Source: Vicia villosa (taxonomy: Eukaryota; Streptophyta; Magnoliopsida; Fabales; Fabaceae). From it: a stretch of 64,000 nucleotides of DNA. Position numbers and translations under genes: made by a program. Below, in pieces: positions 50,600 through 61,587 of this stretch (positions are counted from its first letter, which is position 1; every line of letters begins with the position of its first letter). The DNA is taken from NCBI RefSeq assembly GCF_029867415.1, contig NC_081180.1:232118625-232182624 (forward strand), read 5' to 3'. Below the pieces are notes generated by a model, which saw only the letters and a list, made by a program, of their open reading frames with translations, did no database searches and had not been told where the DNA came from.

Positions 50600-52687
50600 T
50601 CACCTACCTTCAACTAAAGGTCCAGACCAAGTAACAGATGTTGAGGAAATTTGAGGAACATCATGAAAAGTTGGGTGTGCTGCATAACCAAAATACAAAG
50701 AATACTCAGACAAAATATCCCTTGACTTCAACTGTTGCAACAAACAACTATCCATATTCTCCGACTCTTCACCTCCCTCATTCCTCCCTTCCAAAACATT
50801 CACCACTTGTCTCATACTTGGCCTAGACTTAGGCTCCGGATAAGCACACAACAAACCCAAATGCAACACTCTCTCCAATTCCTGCAAACTAAACTCCCCC
50901 TTAGCCCTCACCCTCTCATCAAGTGCACACACAAGCTCCCCTTGCTCCAAAAGTTTCCAAACAAACTCAACCAAACCCGGTTTACCGTCTTCCAACGGTC
51001 TCCTCCCACACATGACCTCCAAAATCAAGATACCGAACATGTAAACATCGGTATGAGTTGAAGCTCGGCCCGTTTTGATCACTTCAGGAGCCATGTAACC
51101 GACCGTTCCAACCAACTTCGTCGTTCTAGCTACTTGTCCATGGTTTTGCAGCCTAGCTAAACCAAAATCACCTAACTTTCCATTCATATCTTTATCAAGT
51201 AAAACATTACTAGCCTTGATATCCCTATGCACCACTTTCACTTCCCATCCTTCATGCAAATACAAAACAGCATAAGCAACATCTTTAAGAATCCTTATTC
51301 TATCTTCAAAATTTAACATCTTTCTCTCATTATCATAATCACAAAACACTCTTTTGTCTAAACTTCCATTCTCCATATAGTCATAAACCAACATGAAATT
51401 TCCAGCATTTTTCTTGCACCAACCTCTCAACCCTACTAAATTCCTTTGCTTCAACCTTCCAAGAGTCGAAACTTCTGCAAGAAACTCTCTCACACCATTA
51501 TTCTCATGAGAAATATTCTTCACCGCAATCACGACTCCTCCTCTTAAAACACCCTTATAGACCTTCCCATTTCCACCAACACCAATCACATTCTCCTCCG
51601 AGAAACCTTTCGTCGAGCGTTTAACTTCTTCATACGACATTCTATGCGGCCAATACTCCATCTCCCAATCCTCCATTTCACTTCTCCTTTTCTCTCTCTT
51701 TCTCTTCACCTGAACCAAAAACATCACCAACATAACCAAAACACAAACAATGAACAAAACTCCTACACTAAACCCTGCAACAAACCGTTTCGACTCAAAA
51801 ATCGAATCTTTCGGAAGAACAAAAGACGGTAAACCAATAGTAATAATCTCATCACTAAATGAAAAATTAGTATTGCTAAAACTCCAAGCCAAGATTTTAT
51901 GACTTTGTACTAATTGCCCAGTTGAGCTAGTAAATCCAACAAACATCTCATCTTCAAAAACATCAGACAAATTAACAGAAACATTCAACAAAGGCTTAAC
52001 AGGTTTCTTCATACCCGATTTCGCCATCGAAACATTCATCAAAGAATCTCCATAATCAATCCAAACCTGATAATTCTCACCATTATTCAACACCAGTTTC
52101 TTAAAAATCTGATCTTTTCCACTTTTTGCATCATCAATCCAAAACCCAGCATCATGAGAAACAACAGATGTAAGAGAATTTACATCAATTCCGACATGGT
52201 TATCATTGATGTCTTCAAACTCCTGGTTCATGAAAACATCAAACTCAACACCGAAAACATGGTTATTCGAATCTCCGTTGTTGGTGAGGTTGAAAAGACC
52301 AAGATGTTGAGCTGAGCTTGTTCCTTGTATGCCTTTGAGAGGTGTGAAGATGAAGACTAAACCATGGCCTGGAAGTGTGTCTTTGAAAGGTGCCATGGAG
52401 AAGATGAAGGAGGTGGAGAAAGAGTAGACATGAGAAGAAGAAGATGAGGAGTTTTTTGTTGGGATTTTGTGAGGGTAAAGAGCACGACCTATGGAGAAGG
52501 TTTGGTGGTGTGTGAGAGTTAGGATATGAGAATCGATTGTGGAGTTTCCGAAGAGGGAGATGGTTGAGGAATTGAAAGAGTTGAAGATGAAATCTATGGA
52601 GGAGGTTGAGGTGAAGAGAAGGAAGAAAGTTGATGAGAGAAGAAGAAGAATATGATGAAATCTATGAGAGTTTTTGTGTCCAACCAT
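50600..52687 (-). CDS. L-type lectin-domain receptor kinase (LecRK), intronless
   Basis: 695 residues in one exon, the standard LecRK length and structure. Residues 1-30 form a signal peptide. Residues 31-275 are a legume-lectin domain with the metal-binding block FGVEFDVFMN...DNHVGIDVNS (145-171). Residues 303-327 are the membrane span. Residues 367-635 are a Ser/Thr kinase: glycine loop GVGGNGKV (369-376), Lys-390 in VIAVK, HRD at 487-489, DFG at 507-509, APE at 533-535. All catalytic residues are present, so an active plasma-membrane RD kinase is expected. The juxtamembrane TIGLPSFVLPKDSIF and the C-terminal tail resemble LecRK clade VII, but this is from memory. LecRKs sense extracellular signals (for example nucleotides, cell-wall or microbial cues) in immunity and development; the ligand here is unknown. 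Transcribed toward the KCS gene, 1.55 kb away. No frameshift or stop seen. Confidence 0.95.
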   Translation of the reverse strand: MVGHKNSHRFHHILLLLSSTFFLLFTSTSSIDFIFNSFNSSTISLFGNSTIDSHILTLTHHQTFSIGRALYPHKIPTKNSSSSSSHVYSFSTSFIFSMAPFKDTLPGHGLVFIFTPLKGIQGTSSAQHLGLFNLTNNGDSNNHVFGVEFDVFMNQEFEDINDNHVGIDVNSLTSVVSHDAGFWIDDAKSGKDQIFKKLVLNNGENYQVWIDYGDSLMNVSMAKSGMKKPVKPLLNVSVNLSDVFEDEMFVGFTSSTGQLVQSHKILAWSFSNTNFSFSDEIITIGLPSFVLPKDSIFESKRFVAGFSVGVLFIVCVLVMLVMFLVQVKRKREKRRSEMEDWEMEYWPHRMSYEEVKRSTKGFSEENVIGVGGNGKVYKGVLRGGVVIAVKNISHENNGVREFLAEVSTLGRLKQRNLVGLRGWCKKNAGNFMLVYDYMENGSLDKRVFCDYDNERKMLNFEDRIRILKDVAYAVLYLHEGWEVKVVHRDIKASNVLLDKDMNGKLGDFGLARLQNHGQVARTTKLVGTVGYMAPEVIKTGRASTHTDVYMFGILILEVMCGRRPLEDGKPGLVEFVWKLLEQGELVCALDERVRAKGEFSLQELERVLHLGLLCAYPEPKSRPSMRQVVNVLEGRNEGGEESENMDSCLLQQLKSRDILSEYSLYFGYAAHPTFHDVPQISSTSVTWSGPLVEGR

Positions 52688-52920
52688 TTTCTGAGAAATT
52701 AAGAAACAGAGTTTGTAACATTAACATAACAGTGTGTGTATGTATGAGACACAGAGACAAGAAACTAGGTACGAGAAAATGGATTTTATGTTTGTTTGTT
52801 TGGTCAACTATGTGTTACTCGGAGATTAGTTTTTTTTTTTTTTTTTTGTAGTAATTGATGATTATACAAAAATAGTAAAAAATGAATGTGTTGACTAATG
52901 ATTAAAAATTATTAAAATTG
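52688..52920 (-). promoter_or_regulatory. Upstream region of the LecRK gene
   Basis: 233 bp with a T run (52830-52847 on the plus strand). No clear TATA box identified; a SINE-like fragment begins just beyond it. Confidence 0.35.
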
Positions 52921-52991
52921 GAACCAATCGTTAGTTGGTCCAGTGGTGATTGGCGCTGGACTTGGTGTGGTATAAAGCCAAAAAAAAAAAA
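52921..52991 (+). mobile_element. 5' fragment of a tRNA-derived SINE
   Basis: TTAGTTGGTCCAGTGGTGAT contains a Pol III A-box-like segment, followed by TGGCGCTGGACTTGGTGTGG. This is the head of a SINE type common in legumes. The B box is missing and the fragment runs into an A tract (52980-52991). Confidence 0.6.
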
Positions 52992-54340
52992 TTACTAAAA
53001 TTGGAGTGGTGGCCAAGTTTTCATGCTTAGACAAAATCAAACCAAAGACTTTAAATTGTTCAGCAAATGAATGAAAACTCAAAGGAAGGAACATAATTTT
53101 AGTTTTACTTTCTTAAAGGTTTTTTATTTAGCTGCAACTCTGTCACACTACCTAGAAGCAATAATAGAAGCAATAGTCAAGTCTCATTCTTTGGTCCTCA
53201 TTGTAGATATAAATAAAAGTTTAAATATGAACTACTAGAATTTTTAAAAATCCGGAAAACATCAAGGTTTTCCTGGAATTTTTTAAATATCTGGTTAAAT
53301 TAAGGGACATTTTTTATTACTGGTTTTTTCAAAATAACTGGTATAACTACATGCATTTTTACTGGGTTTTCAAAATATTTGATATAACTGCATGTATTTA
53401 TACCAATTTTTTTTAAAATATCTGGTAGAAAGTATGCATTTATATCAATTCTTTTCAAAATGGGTCTCACTCAATATTTTATATTAGTTTATATTTCTCA
53501 AAAATATAAAGAACTCAACTACATTTGATAAATATCCATACAATTCATTAAAAAACTTAAAATAAATGTTACTTAACCTTTGAATACACCTTACAAATTA
53601 ACCACACATATTTTTTTATCCAATTTTATTCAATGGAAAGAGTAAACAACACTCTTTACTGCAACAACTTGAAAAAGTTAAAGAACGATATTGATAAAAC
53701 ATCCATAGAGCTCTGACATAGTCATGTTGGTTTTTGTGAAAAAAACTATATGCCAACCGATATTTATGCTCTTAGGTCTTTCAAATAGTCAATTTTAATT
53801 ATTTTTTAAATAGAGAACATAACCTTTTATATATTATTTAGTTTGACATGGCCAGACTTAAATATTCCGACCTATAAGATTTTTAATAGGCTTTTTTAAA
53901 GCCTAAATCTGCTAAAACTAAATAGATATTTAAAAAAAAAAACTTAAACCTACCATTTTTATTAAATAGGTCAGGCCATGTCATGCTTAAATAGGCCAAG
54001 ATTATAGATATTTGTAGGCCGATCTAGCCTATTCACATCTTTATCCTAGGCATGGGTATGTAAACATCAAATTTTAAATATTTATTAGTTCAACTCTATT
54101 ATTTTTTAAAATCAACTATAAATATTTAGTATTTTTTTTAAAAGAATATTGGTGATCTAAGACTCTTTCTAAAATTGTTGATCGTATTAGATTTTCAATC
54201 TATATTGATGATGCAACTAGAAATATAGTATATAGTCATTTTTTTTTAGATTATTGGCAGATGTAGATTTATCAAAAATGTTACACGAGTATGTATTAGT
54301 TGAGATGGAAGGCTATGTATTTCATGTAAATGTTGTATAT
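52992..54340. other. AT-rich intergenic region with repeat remnants
   Basis: No gene. At about 53290-53460 three imperfect units of about 60 bp share TATAACTACATGCATTT / TATAACTGCATGTATTT / GAAAGTATGCATTTAT. At 53845-54010 GACATGGCC and GGCCATGTC form the arms of an imperfect inverted repeat that could be a MITE. Confidence 0.45.
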
Positions 54341-54665
54341 TGTTAGAGTAAGAGTTTGGTATAACTCATTATTACAAAATTTTCTTGTAACGTGAGGGGT
54401 GCCCCTCTATATCAATTATTTTTTTCAATACACATCCTTATGCTCAACACTATTGGGTTTGATGCATGGTTATAAACGGTGGGTGATCTAAATTATGGGA
54501 TTTGGATTTTCTAATACACCCCTTTACGCTTAGCAATATTGGGCATGTGGCACATATATAAATGGTGGGTTGCCCGAATCAACCAGACTCTTGATACCAT
54601 GTTATATTTAGAATTTATCCTAACTCATCCCTACAAAACAGACTTGTAAGATGATGAGTGTTCTT

Positions 54666-57092
54666 TGTTAGAACAAGATTGAGAATCTATGTTCAGAATC
54701 TGGTTTTGATGATAACAAACGTATATTTTGTGAGTAACAATTTTATTACTAATAATTTCATTGAGTGTGTGGATATTATGCTATAAGCCTTATACGACAC
54801 CATTAGAAAGAATCTCAGACAAGCACAACATCAGAAGTTCTGTACAAAGAGCAAGAATTCAACAAGACAAGGATTTAAACAGAAATATCAATATACATGA
54901 AGATCCGTTACAACAAGAAGACCACATGAATAGAAGATCAGAAGTTCTGATAGAATAACGTAGTGACATACAAAAACCTACAACAACAAAGGTACACGCA
55001 GACAAGAAAATAAAATTCAATTTCAGCCTACAAAGTGCAAAAGTTCAGAATCAAAAGAAAAACCATTACAAACATCATCATTAGCAAAACGGTTGCGACA
55101 AGTTAATGGAACAACTTCCAAGGCTGATTAAAGAAGCAACCCACATGCGGCGCATTGGAAAGACAAGCTTAACCAAGGAAACACGCTACCAACTGTCATT
55201 ATCACACTAAGGATAAGATTCTGCCAAGAACAACACTTGTCATTCATGATTCAATCAAGACAAAGCATTCAAAGCAATCTTCAAACAAATCTCAACGGCT
55301 AGATTCTAACGGTAACACATCAAGCTATATATATAGATCAAACTTCAAACTTGAATGTGTGTGTTCATTGTTCACCCAATGTGTCAATAGTGCACCTAGT
55401 GGTGTATCCAAAGTGTGCATCTAGAGTGTGTATCCATAGTGCATCTACAGAGTGCAACAAAAGAGAAATCTTGAGAGAAAATCTGTAGAAGAGCAACTGA
55501 GCATGAAAGCGTAAAAGAAAAATGTGAAACCATGCTTCAGAAGTTACACAAGAGGCAACGCATACTTAGTATGTGATGAATCAATTCATAGTGTTGTTAT
55601 ACACTAATTATAAGCCTATGTGAAGAAAACATAAAAGAGTGAAAAAGAAATATCTGCTGTTAAGCAGTATCCTCCAATGGAGTCTTAAATAAATTCACTA
55701 ATACTTGATCAAGATCTTATATTGCTCATATTGGATGACAAAAGAAATTGAATACACTGAGTTGTTGCTCGAAAAGTGTTTCATGTTTACTGATGTTCAT
55801 CAATGTGTTATCAGTTGTAACAAGCTTCATGATCAGTATTCAAGAAGAAGATGAAGATCTATAAGAAGCAATCAACATAAGAGATGTTGCTCCATATCTG
55901 CTTATGAAGAAGAAAAGAATATGGTCTTACAAGAAGGAATTAATTTCAAGAGTTGAAGCTCTAATCTCCTTACTCTGACTAGAAAAGACCAAACTAAAAT
56001 AAGCAATCAATACAAGAGTTGTTGCTCTTAATCTGCTTTCAGAAGAAGAAATGAAGATCAAATCAGAAGCAATCTACAATAGAGTTGTTGCTCTAAATCT
56101 GCTTAAGAAGATTTGAAGACGAAGATCAGCTAGAAGAAGCACTCAACATTTGAAGTTGATGCTCATATTCTGCTTATCAACAAAGATACAAAGATCTCGT
56201 CAGAAGATGCAGACAAGAAGACTCAAAGATTATTCATTCACTCAAAGTGATTACTTGTCATTGTATCAAAACAAATGTACTTAGACATAGGAGAAAATCT
56301 GCTTAGCTAAGAATCACACTTGTAATCTCCAGAAGATTGATGAACGTTATATCCTGATAGGATTACTGAACAGTTTATCATCTATAGTTAGTCACGAGCA
56401 GTTGGCTTGTGCAGGGTGAGTCACAACAGTTTGGTTGTGCAGGGTTAGTCACAGTAGTGGGTTGTGCAGGAGTCAATGGATGTTATATCTGTGGATCAGA
56501 TTACTGAACAATCCATTGCAGTTAGTCACGAGCAGTTGGATTGTGCAGGTTACTAGATTGATGAACGTTATATCCTAATGTGATTACTGAATGGTTCAGT
56601 CATCTAGTGGTTAGTCACTCGCTGGTAGCTTGTACAGGGTTAGTCACAACAATTGATTGTGCAGGAAGTTAGTCACGACGGTTGATCGTGCAGTTGTAAT
56701 CAAGTTTGGTTATAGTGGATTAAGTCCTCTGGAGAGAGGCAAAATCACCTGAGGAGGGTGGACTGGAGGTAGCCTTATTCAGAAGGTGAACCAGGATAAA
56801 AATGAATGTGTCTTTTACTTTCTATACATTTCATTTTTAACTCAGAACGTCCATGTAGAAATCTTCAGAACTGTACTGAACCAAGTCAGAAGTTCTGATA
56901 ATCTACAGAAGTTAAAATGAATGTCTCATTGATTATGCAACTCTACTTCAAATAAGCTTCCGCAGCATAAATCATAGCATATCCAAATAATGAGATATTG
57001 GAAGAAAGAAATGATTTCAAAGAAAGGGAAATATGTTTTTGGAAGAACACAATTCAATCCCCCCCCCTTTCTTGTGTTTTTCTCCACCTTCA
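54666..57092 (+). mobile_element. SIRE-like solo LTR, 2427 bp, target duplication TTCTT
   Basis: Starts TGTTAGAACAAG and ends CTCCACCTTCA; TTCTT lies on both sides (54661-54665 and 57093-57097). No internal sequence. A TATA-like TATATATATAG lies near 55330. Two repeat families occupy its 3' half: about five 65-70-bp units with GCAATCAACA...GTTGTTGCTC...TCTGCTT (about 55866-56175), and a hairpin array (56340-56700). The last ~950 bp match the partial LTR at 12110-13097. Confidence 0.92.
56340..56700 (+). repeat. Array of two alternating hairpin families in the SIRE-like LTR
   Basis: Family A: TTAGTCAC-arm and GTG-arm hairpins, for example CACGAGC agttg GCTTGTG (56393-56411) and CACAAC agtttg GTTGTG (56422-56439). 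Family B: GTTATATC hairpins, for example ATCCT gat AGGAT (56351-56363) and ATCTG tggat CAGAT (56487-56501). The partner array at about 12480-12700 shows other arm sequences that still pair. Confidence 0.85.
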
Positions 57093-57124
57093 TTCTTCTA
57101 TATAAACTATTACTCCCAATATAT

Positions 57125-57834
57125 ATGATAATTTTTCTAATTTTTGCAATCATTTCCACATTATAGTGGATCATATTTCACAGTGCAATAAGTTTAATGT
57201 TGAAAAAAAGATGGATTCTAAAAAGCTAGAAAATGATACAATAGCTGCTAAAAAAACTAAAACAAAGATATGCGGCAAGGAATGTTGTGGAAATTACAAA
57301 GAATCCATTATTGAGATGAACTTGAATGAAGATAATCTCCATGAGAATATTAATATAAAATCAGAAAATACAAATGAGGTTATCCATGCTGAAATTTATG
57401 AAAATATGATTTAGAATATGATTCTTTTAGCCCAACATTTTGATGAGGAGCACAATAACATAGAAAACTTCACAAAAGAAGATACTTGATCACAGGATTT
57501 TGAATTTGTATATACTATATACCACCTGAAAAATGATCATTCATTTGTTGTAGTTCCAAATTTTCCTGTTGTGATCCTACAAGATATGAATTTTTTTTTA
57601 AAAATTGGTTAACATGGCTAAGAATGAAGCAGTTGTTGATTTGAAGGATACAAATTCAGTTTTTTATGACCATCAATTTAAAATGGTGGTTCCTAGAGAA
57701 AAAAAGAACAAGTAACAATAGCAGTCTAAAGTTAAAAAGTGAAAGTACATTGTCGAGTTTAGAGTAGGTTCGTCTAAACGATTTACTCCTTAGTTCTGAA
57801 GGGAGGTTTGTTGGTGTAAGCCCTAGAGGTCAAT
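57125..57834 (+). pseudogene. Unrecognised decayed coding sequence
   Basis: An open stretch 57166-57414 encodes a Lys/Asn/Glu-rich peptide with KICGKECCGN. Stops follow, but further protein-like stretches appear in other frames to about 57800 (HSFVVVPNFPVVILQDM; later WKYIVEFRVGSSKRF). The pattern suggests a decayed retroelement ORF, possibly LINE-like, but no diagnostic motif is present. Confidence 0.3.
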
Positions 57835-59400
57835 TGTAACACCCGTAATGCGATTAAATATTTAGTTTAGTTACTTTTGAGTATTTATCGTGTTTTGTCG
57901 CGTTTTGAGTTCTTGAGTAGGGTATTTTGACGGAATAGCCGGTCAAGTTTTAATAGTGATATTTAGCATTTTTAGTATAAAAAATATTAATAGTATAATT
58001 ATTGGTGTTTAGGAGGTATTCCGCTAAATTAAATAAATTGATTAAAATAGACATAGAATATTAGTAGCTGTATATTTTAATTAGGTGGGCTAGTACATGT
58101 GTCTGTGTTGTACGAGTGTATATTGGCCCATTTAAAATTGTGAAACACATAGTAGTGGCACTTAGGTTTTGGAAAAAACAGAAAAAATAATATAGAGGCA
58201 CATAGCAGATGAGGGTTTTGGAGAAATAACAGAGGAAGCACGAAGAGCATTGAGTGATTTCGATCGGAAATAAATTTAGAGCAACCTTCGGTCCAAAGGT
58301 AAGGGGTGGGATTCTTGCTCTATAAACAGGGATATGATAAACCGTATGTGGGGTTTGGATTATAAATTTTATCCCTATGTTTGTATAATTTTGGTGTTTA
58401 CTCCTATGTGATTTTCTGGAAAAATTCATGATAACTGTTGTTGTATGTTGAATGTTGATTAACTGCATTGGTTGTGATTTTGTGAATGAAATTGTTTCTG
58501 ATAAATTTAATTGATGAATTTATGATGAAGGATTTCTGTGTTGTTATATTTTCTGGAAACATGAACCGATTATGTGTTTAATTCGTATGAAGAACGAAAG
58601 AAGTATAGAAGAATAAAATAGGAGAAGAGGAAAATTGATGTGGCGAGGGCCACATAATGAAGGGGTGGGCGCCCCATTTGTGTAGGGTGGGACGAGGGTC
58701 CCACAAAAGTTGAGGGACGGATGACCTAGGGAGAGGGGCGGGGGCCCTATTGGCTTGGGGTGGGTGTCCAAGAAAACTTTATGGTTGGACGAGGGCCATA
58801 TGTATGGGACGGGGGCCTCAATTGAAGTGTAGTATTTTCCACTTATTATGTACCTGTAAATTGTGTTTAGTATATTTTAGTACCCACTTGAATTCAACCC
58901 AGTAGTAGTGAGAAGATAAAGTGCAGAATTAATAACTAGCCACAAATCAAATTAATAGGATTGAAATAAACTAGCAGATAGATTATTTGACATTCAGTAT
59001 CTAGTAGAATAATTTAATATAGCACGTGCAAATGAATAATAATGAAGACAAAAGGGGTAATTGTAACAGGTTTGCAGCATCTCTACATGATTGTTTAGCA
59101 GGGTCATAGTAAGTAGCAGAACGACATTCCAAGGTACTTCAGTAGCAGAAGGAAAAATAAATAGCAGACAGAATAATATTAGGATCGTTTCGGGGTTAAT
59201 CCGCTAAACGTTATTTTCTTACGATGTATTTGTGAAATTGTGACGCGACGAATTTTATTAGTATTGTGAAGTGCAGGTAATAAATTGATGACGCGATATC
59301 AATGATTATTGATAATTTCCGGTGATATAGGCGTATGTCTTGCGATGAATTTTATGGTGATGTTGCATTTCATTGAGTCTCATAATTATTTGGAAGCTTA
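57835..59400 (+). repeat. Gypsy-type LTR, 5' portion
   Basis: Starts TGTAACACCCGTAATGCG at 57835, the same terminal motif as the solo LTRs at 23144-25273 and 31388-44381. No matching GGGTGTTACA end occurs before another LTR-type sequence begins near 59400, so it is truncated. Short ORFs within it are not supported. Confidence 0.55.
58640..58815 (+). repeat. G-rich cluster of GGACGAGGGNCC-like motifs
   Basis: Recurring GGCGAGGGCCACAT, GGACGAGGGTCCCAC, GGGGCGGGGGCCC, GGACGAGGGCCATAT and GGGACGGGGGCCTC in about 175 bp. Each has a short G/C inverted repeat, and the plus strand has many G runs in otherwise AT-rich DNA. Confidence 0.6.
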
Positions 59401-61310
59401 AAGGATTACCTCTTGATGTTCTCCGGGTTTCTTTTTGCTTAATTTCGTCGATAAAATTAAACAACAACCGGAGCAAATTTCTGCTACGTTGGTAAGCCTT
59501 GAATCTTCATCTTCTCCATGCCATATCCATTAATTTTCTTTTATGAATTGTTTTGTTGATTGCATGTGGTAAAGCCTTGATTATACTAATTTTTTGAATA
59601 AGTTTGATTCATGTAAGTAGTTTATTTATCAACATAATTTGTCATTATAGCATAGAAATTGACATAGCACAGGTTCTCCTCTTAATCTTACCATTAATTT
59701 GCATTTAGTATATCATATAGATGCATGTTAGTATAGGAACAATTTCCATCTTAGACATATAGCAAAACAACTTATTCAAATAAGCACTTAATTCATCAAG
59801 AACCACCATTCAAGTAGCTTAGAAATTCTTGACATAGTTTTAGCATAGGATTAATTTAGCATTATTTTTAGAATAATTCTAACATTTAGCATAGATTAGC
59901 GTTTGCAAATAATCACTTTTTTACATAAAAATCATTTTTTGACATAAACCTCATTTCCACCATTCTTGAATTTTTGAAAACCAGCCAAACCACAAAAACA
60001 ATGGAAACAAAGCTTAAATTTTCCAATTTGGTCAAGATTTGAGTGAGTTTCACCTACCTCAAGAAAGCTTGAAAATCCCTATTCCATGCCACTCTCCTAT
60101 TCCAAGTCCATTTTCTTTAATATCCGCCCATAATCACTTGAGCTCATTTCTTCTGGTTTATTAAACAACAACAAATATTCATATTGGGCTTACATTCAAT
60201 TGGACCAGACAGTATAGCATTACTTTTCACACCTAATTTCAGCATTGCACCTTTATTCAACTTAATTGTTTTGCATCATTTTTAAAATTTCTTTTACCAC
60301 TTTTTTGCATGTAAAAATTAGAAAATACTTTCTAACCCCAAAAAATATTCCCCTTAGAATTAATTCTTAGATTAATTTTTAACTAATTTTAGGATTAGTT
60401 TTAATAAAACTATTATTTTAGACTTAGATTTTAGTTTAATTAAAATGCATGTTCCCCTTAGAATTTTAAATTACAAAAGTCCCTAAAAAAATTAGGTAGA
60501 ATATTTTCCTGACAATACTCATTTCCCCACTTGTACATTATTTTTTTTAATTCTTTTCATTTATCCATAAAGACAAAAATCCCTTTTTTTCAATAAAATT
60601 CAAAAACGCATAAAATAGAGATGATTTGTACGATACGAGCCTTAAGTAGATGGATAAGAATGAGAGGGTGTATTTTCGACCTTGTTTTGTATATTCTTGC
60701 GCTCGTGACGCATGAGCCAGTCGTTCAAGATATCTGCATCCATCGGACATCTCATAGTCTTTAATACAAATCAAAACACAAACAATTTTCACAATTAAAG
60801 GTGGAAAAACAATTGGTGGTGTATTATTCCCGGTTCCTTATGTAGCTATGTGCCTCATACATAGGGGACTATTTAGCTATACAGCCCCTAACAATCAATT
60901 TCAATAAATAAAACTTCTTTTTGGCTTAGGGCTTTTCTCCTTCAAACCTTGTCAAAAAAGGTGTGTACTTTCTTTCTACGCGTAATTCTGCACACAATGA
61001 GCTGTAAACCCTAACTGTTAGAATGTGAAAGTAACATCGCCTACTAAAAACAACCAATAAACAACAATTTTCTAGAAGAACTACGGAGCTCTAATTTTTT
61101 CATTGCACTATGGAGATACGTAGGCACAAGGTTCATGAAATCCCTGCGAGCTCACTAATTTAAAACTTTCTTTTCCCCCTTCTTAGCAAGTAAACCTTTA
61201 GATAACAAAACCCTTAGAAACAAAAAAAAGGTGGATCCCGTAGAGTATAACGGGTGTGAGGGGTGCAAATACCTTCCCCTTGCATAACCGACTTTCGTAC
61301 CCTAAAGGTC
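59401..61310 (+). repeat. Ogre/Tat-type LTR, 3' portion, truncated
   Basis: The distal part carries the block shared with the LTR at 1-1730: CCCTTAGAA, GGTGGAT, GGGTGTGAGGGGTGC, ACCTTCCCCTTGCATAACCG (about 61205-61290). The palindrome is decayed to GGTGCAAATACC (61262-61273). Similarity stops at about 61310, before the expected pseudo primer site and LTR end. The left limit is approximate. Confidence 0.55.
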
Positions 61311-61587
61311 CTTGTTTATATATTTTGCAATCCTTCAGCCACATTCCAAGCATAACACCCAAGGCTAGCATAGCCGTCCCTTTGAGATGCTATAATCCAT
61401 CAACTTACCTTATCATGAGTCTGATGATAATCAGAGATCTCTGTAATTGTTTCCTCCGTTATAGTTTCTATTGGTTTTTAGTGTTATTCCTGATAAGAAA
61501 TTCTTTACCCACCAAGTAAGTTGCTTCGACATCAGCCCTTCCCTAAAAACTCAATAGCAACTCAGCGGTCACATGCATTTTTATCTC
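61311..61587. other. Unassigned junction sequence
   Basis: No gene or repeat recognised between the truncated LTR and the copia relic. Confidence 0.35.

Larger units (their letters stand above)
54341..57124 (-). mobile_element. TRIM-like miniature retrotransposon, right LTR split by a solo LTR
   Basis: Read on the minus strand, a primer-site sequence TGGTATCAAGAG (54599-54588) directly follows an LTR end ...TATAACA (54600). The LTR contains ATAACTCAT/CTAACTCAT, CTACAAAA and CTTGTAA, and the same order occurs on the left at 54341-54440 (TTTGGTATAACTCATTATTAC, TTCTTGTAACGTGAGGGG, CTCTATATCAATTA). The right copy is cut at 54665 and its continuation CTATATAAACTATTAC resumes at 57098. LTRs are about 100-120 bp and the internal part about 160 bp, with an ~100-bp internal near-duplication (TACACATCCTTATGC and TACACCCCTTTACGC). 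No coding capacity, as in TRIMs. Confidence 0.6.

Noticed and set aside
50638..52851. Plus-strand ORFs over the lectin kinase gene
   Set aside because: Antisense shadows of the well-supported kinase coding sequence.
58061..58468. 135-residue minus-strand ORF
   Set aside because: Lies in a gypsy LTR with no recognisable protein features.
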